Part shown: positions 57,321 through 64,000 of the stretch, piece by piece
Layout: each line of letters opens with the position of its first letter
How positions within the stretch are numbered: the stretch's first letter is position 1
Origin: Halocaridina rubra
Lineage: Eukaryota > Arthropoda > Malacostraca > Decapoda > Atyidae
Assembly (NCBI GenBank): GCA_037179515.1
Contig: JAXCGZ010020995.1
Span: 1-64,000, forward strand
Direction of reading: 5' to 3'
DNA: 64,000 bases
The notes under the pieces: model-generated
Told to the model about the DNA's origin: nothing
Databases searched by the model: none
Seen by the model: the letters and a program-made list of their open reading frames with translations, nothing else
Made by a program: the position numbers and the translations under genes

Positions 57321-60235
57321 TTCCCTACCTTCTAAGTAAGTTTTTATCCATTTCAAGACATTTCCGCCTATTCTAGCCATTGCTTGCAGCTTCTTAATTA
57401 GTCTCCTGTGTGGGAGAGTGTCAAATGCTTTCTGGAAGTCTAGGAATATGTAATCTGCCCAGTCCTCTCTTTCCTGTAAGATTCGGCTTTCCTCATCATA
57501 AAATTCTAATAAGTTTGTTACTGTTGATCTATCTTCTCTGAAGCCATGTTGTTTCACTGACAAAAAGTTGAAGGATTCCAAGTGAAGAGAGATATGTTTT
57601 CTTAGAAGTTTCTCTATAAATTTGCAAACTATGCTGGTCAAAGAAACTGGTCTATAGTTTAGAGACGTATCCTTATTTCTCTTATTGAAGATAGGTATCA
57701 CGTTCACTTTTTTCCAGCATCTTGGCATCTCCCCTGACTCCAGTGACTTTTTAAATATGATACTTAGTGCCACTGATATTGAGTTTGCGCATTTTTTTAA
57801 GTACATGAGGGGATATAGCATCAGGACTTGTAGTTTTATGGACATCTTACTCCATCAACACTTTGCATATCTCTGTGGCTGAAAGGATGATGTTCTCTAA
57901 TACCGACCCATGAGATTCTATATCTTCCATCTGAGGGGGTGGGGTATTTTCTACTGTAAATACTAACTGAAACTCCTTGTTCAATTCTTTGCAGATCTCT
58001 TCATCCGTCTCAGTGATGCTTCCATCCGCTTTCTTAAGCCTTAAAACCTGTTCTTTTACCTTCAGTTTTCATCTAATAAAGCTGTGCAAAAGCTTGGGAT
58101 TTTCTTTAGCCTTCCTGGTGATGTCCCTTTCATAGTCTCTCTCTGCCTCTCTTCTTTCACTTAGGTAATCATATCTTGTTCTTTTGTAGTATTGCCAGGC
58201 ATTTATATTTTTTCTCCTCCTATACCTTTTCCAGAATTTGTCTCTCCACTCCTTAGCTCTTTTACACTCATTATCGAACCATTCTCTCTGGTATGCATGC
58301 ATTACACCTACTTTGGTGACAGGTATGCATCAATCTACTATCTTCCCTTATTTCTCACAAAAGATGTCGTACATTTCTTGTACAGATTTATTGTAAAATT
58401 AGGTCTTTCAGTCAATAACTGCAAAAAGCATATTCATTTTGATGCAATCTCCTTTTTGATAGCTCCTCCTCATGTCCTCAGTTTCTCTAGTCTCAGGCAG
58501 AACATCTTCAATGATATACTCCATCAACAACACACAGTGGTCATTCTTTCCAATTGGTGGTTCATACTCAATTTTTTCATTATCCAACACATTATCTGTG
58601 ACTACTGGATCAAGTAGTGATGGCTCATCCGCACCCTTGGCCCTTGTTGGTTCCAGTGCATGTTAGTGTAGGAAATTCCCTTGTATGCAATCTAGGAATC
58701 TTGCCCCGAATGAGTCCTCACCACTGTGTGGGTCAAGATTTATCCAATCTATCTCTTTATTATTAAAATCCCCCATAAACAAAATCCTACATTTTCTCTC
58801 CCATGTCTTGTTAACAACTGAGTTTATGACTTCAATAGTACCTATATGACTTTCCTCATAAACTTCTAACCTATGTTGGTTCCTTGAAGGTTATATACAA
58901 CAGTTATTATAATGCACTCTGACCCAGTATTTATGCGAGCAACAAGAAATTCCTTGAACTCACTTTCTATAGCAAAGTTTATTTCTTCAACCTAAATCCT
59001 TTCATTTATGAGCAGTGCTATCCCTCCACCAGTCCTCTCAAAGCTTTCAACCCTTAATATTCTGAAGCCCTTAGGAAAAACTGTGATGCTGTTTATGTCC
59101 TCACTCAGCTTAGTCTCTGTAACTGCTACTATATCTGCCTCACTGTTGTGATTTTTATTTCTTAATTCTACTGCCTTACCAGCTAATCCATCAGCATTCG
59201 TGTATAACAATCTTAAAGAGGCCCAACTCCTGATCTTCTGTCATTTTCATCTTTTTTCCCCTTTGTCTGGAAGACCTCTGAATTGAAAATGTTTCTTCTC
59301 TTCTTCATTTCTTTCCTCATTTAACCTTTTAGCCTCTTGCAACAAGTTTTTGATCCTTTCCATCTCTTCCTGTGTTCTGTATCGTGCAATGAACACTTCT
59401 TTGAATTCTTGAAGGTCTTTTAGTCTTTTTTCCTCATCAATATTTCTCTACTTGTGTCCTCTCTCTCAAATTTTCCTTTTGTTGGTCTCTTCTTTCCCTC
59501 CCTAGAACATTTACCTTGTTGGTGAATGTTTACAATATCCTCAGGACCACAAACTACTCCAAGTTTTCTTGTCAGGTCTACAACCCTAGCTTTATTTTCT
59601 TTAAGTCTCCCCTGCCATGTTGGCTCCTGGGATTCGTGTATGTCTGAGATTTCCACTGTCTTCTCTTTATCGAGTGCCTATTTAATCAGTGGATTTGCCC
59701 TTTCCATCACAACGTCTTTCAATTTTTTGATTGCTGTTTCTTTATTGTCAACTGTTTGTATGTTTTCCAGTACCACCACCTTCATAGCCTCTTTTACTGC
59801 CACATTCCCATTTAATGCATCAGCAAAGGAAGTTTTCATGGCATCATGTTCCATATTCAGCTCCTGAAACTCTTTCCTAAATTGTGGGATGTTTTCCTTA
59901 ATCTGTACATTCCAAGCTGCAATCTCGTCTCTCTCAGAAGAGAGCAGTGAACTAGCATTTAATTCTTTTAAGTTGTCATTCAGCTGTTCGTTGTTATCTT
60001 CTTGTTTAGAAATTCTGGTTTCTAGTTCACTCTTTTCCCCCTCCAGCTTCTTTATTAATTTTTCTAGTTCTTTTCTCTCTAGCCTTTGTGCTTTATTTGC
60101 TTCCTCCAAGCATCTTATTTCCTCTCTGAGTGTTTCATTCTCTTTCATTTCTCTATACATACTCCGAATTTTATCATCAAGGTTTATAACCATTGTCTTT
60201 AATGCCTTGATATTCTGTTTAATCTCCTAACAGCT
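57321..60235 (-). mobile_element. CR1-like LINE copy F, 5' part (old)
   Basis: It continues the LINE interrupted at 47623. The RT palm and fingers are at 57321-57845, the linker at 58069-58302 ('EWRDKFWKRYRRRKN'), endonuclease pieces at 58408-59210, and ORF1 at 59420-60193. Many stops and frameshifts. It extends ~45 bp further 5' than copies B and C, so those two are slightly 5' truncated. Confidence 0.88.
59678..60193 (-). pseudogene. CR1-like LINE ORF1 (copy F)
   Basis: About 170 codons with the coiled coil ('LEEANKAQRLERKELEKLIK') and a middle region. An in-frame stop near 59680 separates it from the RNA-binding part at 59420-59656. It has diverged from copies B and C by roughly one residue in seven, by eye. 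Confidence 0.8.
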
Positions 60236-60291
60236 ACTCCTCATCCTGCTACATCCCCTGGAGATCCTCAAGCACCCCTCCCCAACCAGAG

Positions 60292-60603
60292 ATGGCCCCA
60301 TTCTCATGTTTTCCCTTTCACATAATATACATCAAAAGGGAAATAATGACTAACATATTCAAAAGACAATTAAGATTCACAGGACATATAGAAAGGAAGG
60401 AAGGCCTCGAGATCACCTGCATGACTGGGAGAACTCTGGGAAAGAGAGGAAGAGGAAGACCCAGAAAGAAATTCTTAGATGGATTAAAAGAAGCGATTGG
60501 TGGGAATTGGACGGATGCTCAGATATGGAGAAGAATGAAAGATAGGGGAGCATGGCGATCCATGGTGGCCCACGTCCAAGCGGGTACGGCACTGCGGTAA
60601 GGT
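60292..60603 (+). pseudogene. LINE 3'-end fragment (another family, + strand)
   Basis: The frame 'MTNIFKRQLRFTGHIERKEG', then '[20 protein letters not shown]' and '[12 protein letters not shown]', matches the C-terminal tail common to several LINE reverse transcriptases (G-H-I-x-R, G-R-P-R, D-R-x-x-W-R). It ends 8 bp before the (TA)n tract. Only the extreme C-terminus remains. Confidence 0.65.
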
Positions 60604-60607
60604 AATA

Positions 60608-62455
<1,848 letters not shown>

Positions 62456-62462
62456 TAAAATC

Positions 62463-62697
62463 TTTTTAGGGATTTGGAAGAAAATTCAAAACACTTAAAA
62501 GCTATTTTCAAGATTCTCAGTGACAATGGTTTACGAATCTTTCTTGATAATTGTGTCTTTATTGCTGCCTCCTTAGATTTACTTGGATTTACAGTGTCTC
62601 ATCAAGGGAATGCTTCACCAGAATGTAAGAAATCAGGCAACCAAGACTTCCCATTACCCCCAGATTCTAAGGGCTTAAGAAAGTTTCTGGGCATGGT
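62463..62697 (+). pseudogene. Ty3/Gypsy RT fragment
   Basis: The frame 'LEENSKHLKAIFKILSDNGL', then 'LDLLGFTVSHQGNASPE' and 'DSKGLRKFLGMV', is the region just after the RT catalytic YxDD in Gypsy elements. It is cut at 62697 by the LINE that follows and has no LTR nearby. Confidence 0.75.
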
Positions 62698-64000
62698 TGT
62701 TGTTGTTGTTGTTTGAGATTAAAGCCAACCTTGTGTTGGCACGGGCCCTTGTCCAAAGAACGGCCCGTAGGTTAGAGGTTATACCTCTTGGGTTGTTTTA
62801 TCACCTTGGTGGTTCGAAAGTTTCCAAGGTGGTGAGATGTGTGTCTATGTTGTCAAGTATTTCCTTAACAATTTTGGCTGCATGAACTGTCGCATTGGGG
62901 TGTTGTGGTTCCATGTTTAATCCGTTCCTTAAGCTGTTTGTCTTTGGACATTCTAAAAGATAATGCAGCAGGGCCTTATCAGCTGTCTTGCGACAGTGTG
63001 CACACTCTTTTCTGGGGTTCTCAATAATTTCCCAGCAGCATTTGTAGTCTAGCCTGAGTCTAGCTATCATGACAGCCAGACTCCTTGGGGTGTACTTGGA
63101 TACCGGTGAGGGCTCAAGTTTTGTTGCTTCCCTGTACCACGTGGCAGAGTAGGAGCTTTTGTTGACCCAGTAGTTGTGGTTTTCCTGCTTTGATCTCTGT
63201 AGTGCCTGCTTGGTTTTTGATTTGTGTTGTTGAAGACTGGGTTGTATAGAGTGCTGTATGCTGTGGCATAAGACAGCATCCTTGGCAAGTTGATCTGCCT
63301 TGTCATTTCCAGGGATGTTGATATGGCTGGGTATCCAGTTGATGGTTACCGGTCTTCTTTGTTCTTGATGTTGCACTAGCAGTGTTTGGACCGTGCTGAT
63401 TAGGTTGATGTTTTCTTTTAACTTCTGCTGCTGTAGTGCTTGGACAGAGGAGAGTGAGTCAGTGTGTATGGTAACAGGTCCTTGTCCTTTTTCAATTGAG
63501 TTGTGCAGAGCCATTTTGATGGCAAATAACTCAGTCTGCAGAGTGGAGCAGGAGTCTGAAAGTCTCCAGAAAGCTGTAAAACTCTCCGAGTAGACTGCCG
63601 CTCCAGTTGCAGGGATACCAGCATTGACAGTACCATCTGTGTAGTAGGAGACGCCTTCTGCTTGGTTGGTTTCAGCGATAGCAGCTAGAGCTGCTTCATG
63701 CAGTTGTATCTTTGAACAGGCTTTCTTGCTGTCAGGAAGACTGGTGGTGTTGAATTTTGCAGGGTGTACTCTCCATGGGACTAGCGGCTTGTAGTTGGTG
63801 CAGGGCTTGTCTAAGTTTATTCTTGCCAGTTCAGATGCCATGTTGCATTTGTGAATACTTTTTAGAAGGTGGCCAGCATAGCTGTTTGGGATAGGGAGGT
63901 CAGGATGTTTGTTGAGGGCATCTTTCAGCCTTTTTTGCGTGTGGGATTTCCTTTCAGATAACAGAGCCTTTGTTATGGAGTTGGTGTTGGAAAAGTTTAT
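62698..64000 (-). mobile_element. LINE with RNase H domain, 3' part (runs off window)
   Basis: A minus-strand LINE whose 3' end carries a (CAA)n tail (seen as tgttgttgttgttgtttg at 62698-62715). It contains the ORF at 62801-64000. It inserted into a Gypsy RT fragment. The RT and endonuclease would lie beyond position 64000. Confidence 0.8.
62801..64000 (-). CDS. LINE ORF2 C-terminus with RNase H (partial, open at window edge)
   Basis: The frame is open from the window end (in phase through 'NFSNTNSITKALLSERKS') to a stop at 62801, ~400 codons. RNase H: 'VSYYTDGTVN' (first Asp), 'LQTELFAIKMAL' (Glu), 'IHTDSLSSVQAL' (Asp) and 'PGNDKADQLAK' (last Asp). A Cys/His tail follows ('CAHCRKTADKALLHYLLEC', a CX2CX7-8HX4C pattern). 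This order fits I- or Jockey-type LINEs with a C-terminal RNase H. No stops, so it is probably young. Confidence 0.85.
   Translation of the reverse strand: MNFSNTNSITKALLSERKSHTQKRLKDALNKHPDLPIPNSYAGHLLKSIHKCNMASELARINLDKPCTNYKPLVPWRVHPAKFNTTSLPDSKKACSKIQLHEAALAAIAETNQAEGVSYYTDGTVNAGIPATGAAVYSESFTAFWRLSDSCSTLQTELFAIKMALHNSIEKGQGPVTIHTDSLSSVQALQQQKLKENINLISTVQTLLVQHQEQRRPVTINWIPSHINIPGNDKADQLAKDAVLCHSIQHSIQPSLQQHKSKTKQALQRSKQENHNYWVNKSSYSATWYREATKLEPSPVSKYTPRSLAVMIARLRLDYKCCWEIIENPRKECAHCRKTADKALLHYLLECPKTNSLRNGLNMEPQHPNATVHAAKIVKEILDNIDTHLTTLETFEPPR

Overview
This window is a eukaryotic, AT-rich, repeat-saturated piece of genome, most likely from a decapod (malacostracan) crustacean. That assignment is inference. 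It rests on long (TA)n tracts and on a mix of CR1-, RTE- and Jockey-like LINEs, BEL/Pao, Ty3/Gypsy, Copia and Tigger/pogo-like elements. There are spliced GT-AG exons and no operons or bacterial signals.

Region 1 (1-10.7 kb) holds the 3' end of one host gene on the + strand. Two phase-compatible exons (4193-4333 and 7364-7965) encode a Ser/Tyr/Pro-rich C-terminal tail that I cannot name. Its introns carry small old repeats: a hAT-like MITE, a decayed Tigger transposase, internally deleted LINE copies, and a Tigger end-pair enclosing a large palindrome.

Region 2 (10.7-33.4 kb) begins with a MITE holding a tRNA-derived SINE. A huge Tigger insertion (13403-33304) follows. It is split by a 9-kb BEL/Pao element (13729-22690, minus strand, perfect 5-bp target-site duplication GCTAG), itself split by a CR1 LINE. 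It is split again by a head-to-tail array of three CR1 LINEs (23177-32341, minus strand).

Region 3 (33.4-38.3 kb) is an RTE-like LINE interrupted by a defective Copia element (33858-35922) that carries an inverted piece of its own LTR. After it comes a ~1.7-kb segment also present at 11.1-12.9 kb.

Region 4 (38.3-46.2 kb) is a four-level nest: Tigger copy 2, then a SINE at its edge, then a CsRn1-like Ty3/Gypsy element (40144-46202) inside the SINE, then a CR1 LINE inside the Gypsy integrase.

Region 5 (46.3-60.2 kb) is an old CR1 LINE split by a second, decayed Ty3/Gypsy element (47624-57320, target-site duplication TTCCC), which contains a second LINE family and yet another CR1 copy.

Region 6 (60.2-64 kb) has two LINE 3' ends meeting at a (TA)n tract, a Gypsy reverse-transcriptase scrap, and a LINE with an RNase H domain that runs off the window edge.

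Apart from the host exons, essentially all coding capacity is retrotransposon or transposon derived, and most of it is broken. The most notable structures are the CR1 tandem array with an apparently recombinant middle copy, the Copia copy with an inverted LTR palindrome, and the internally deleted LINE derivatives. The nested target-site duplications allow a relative insertion history to be read directly.
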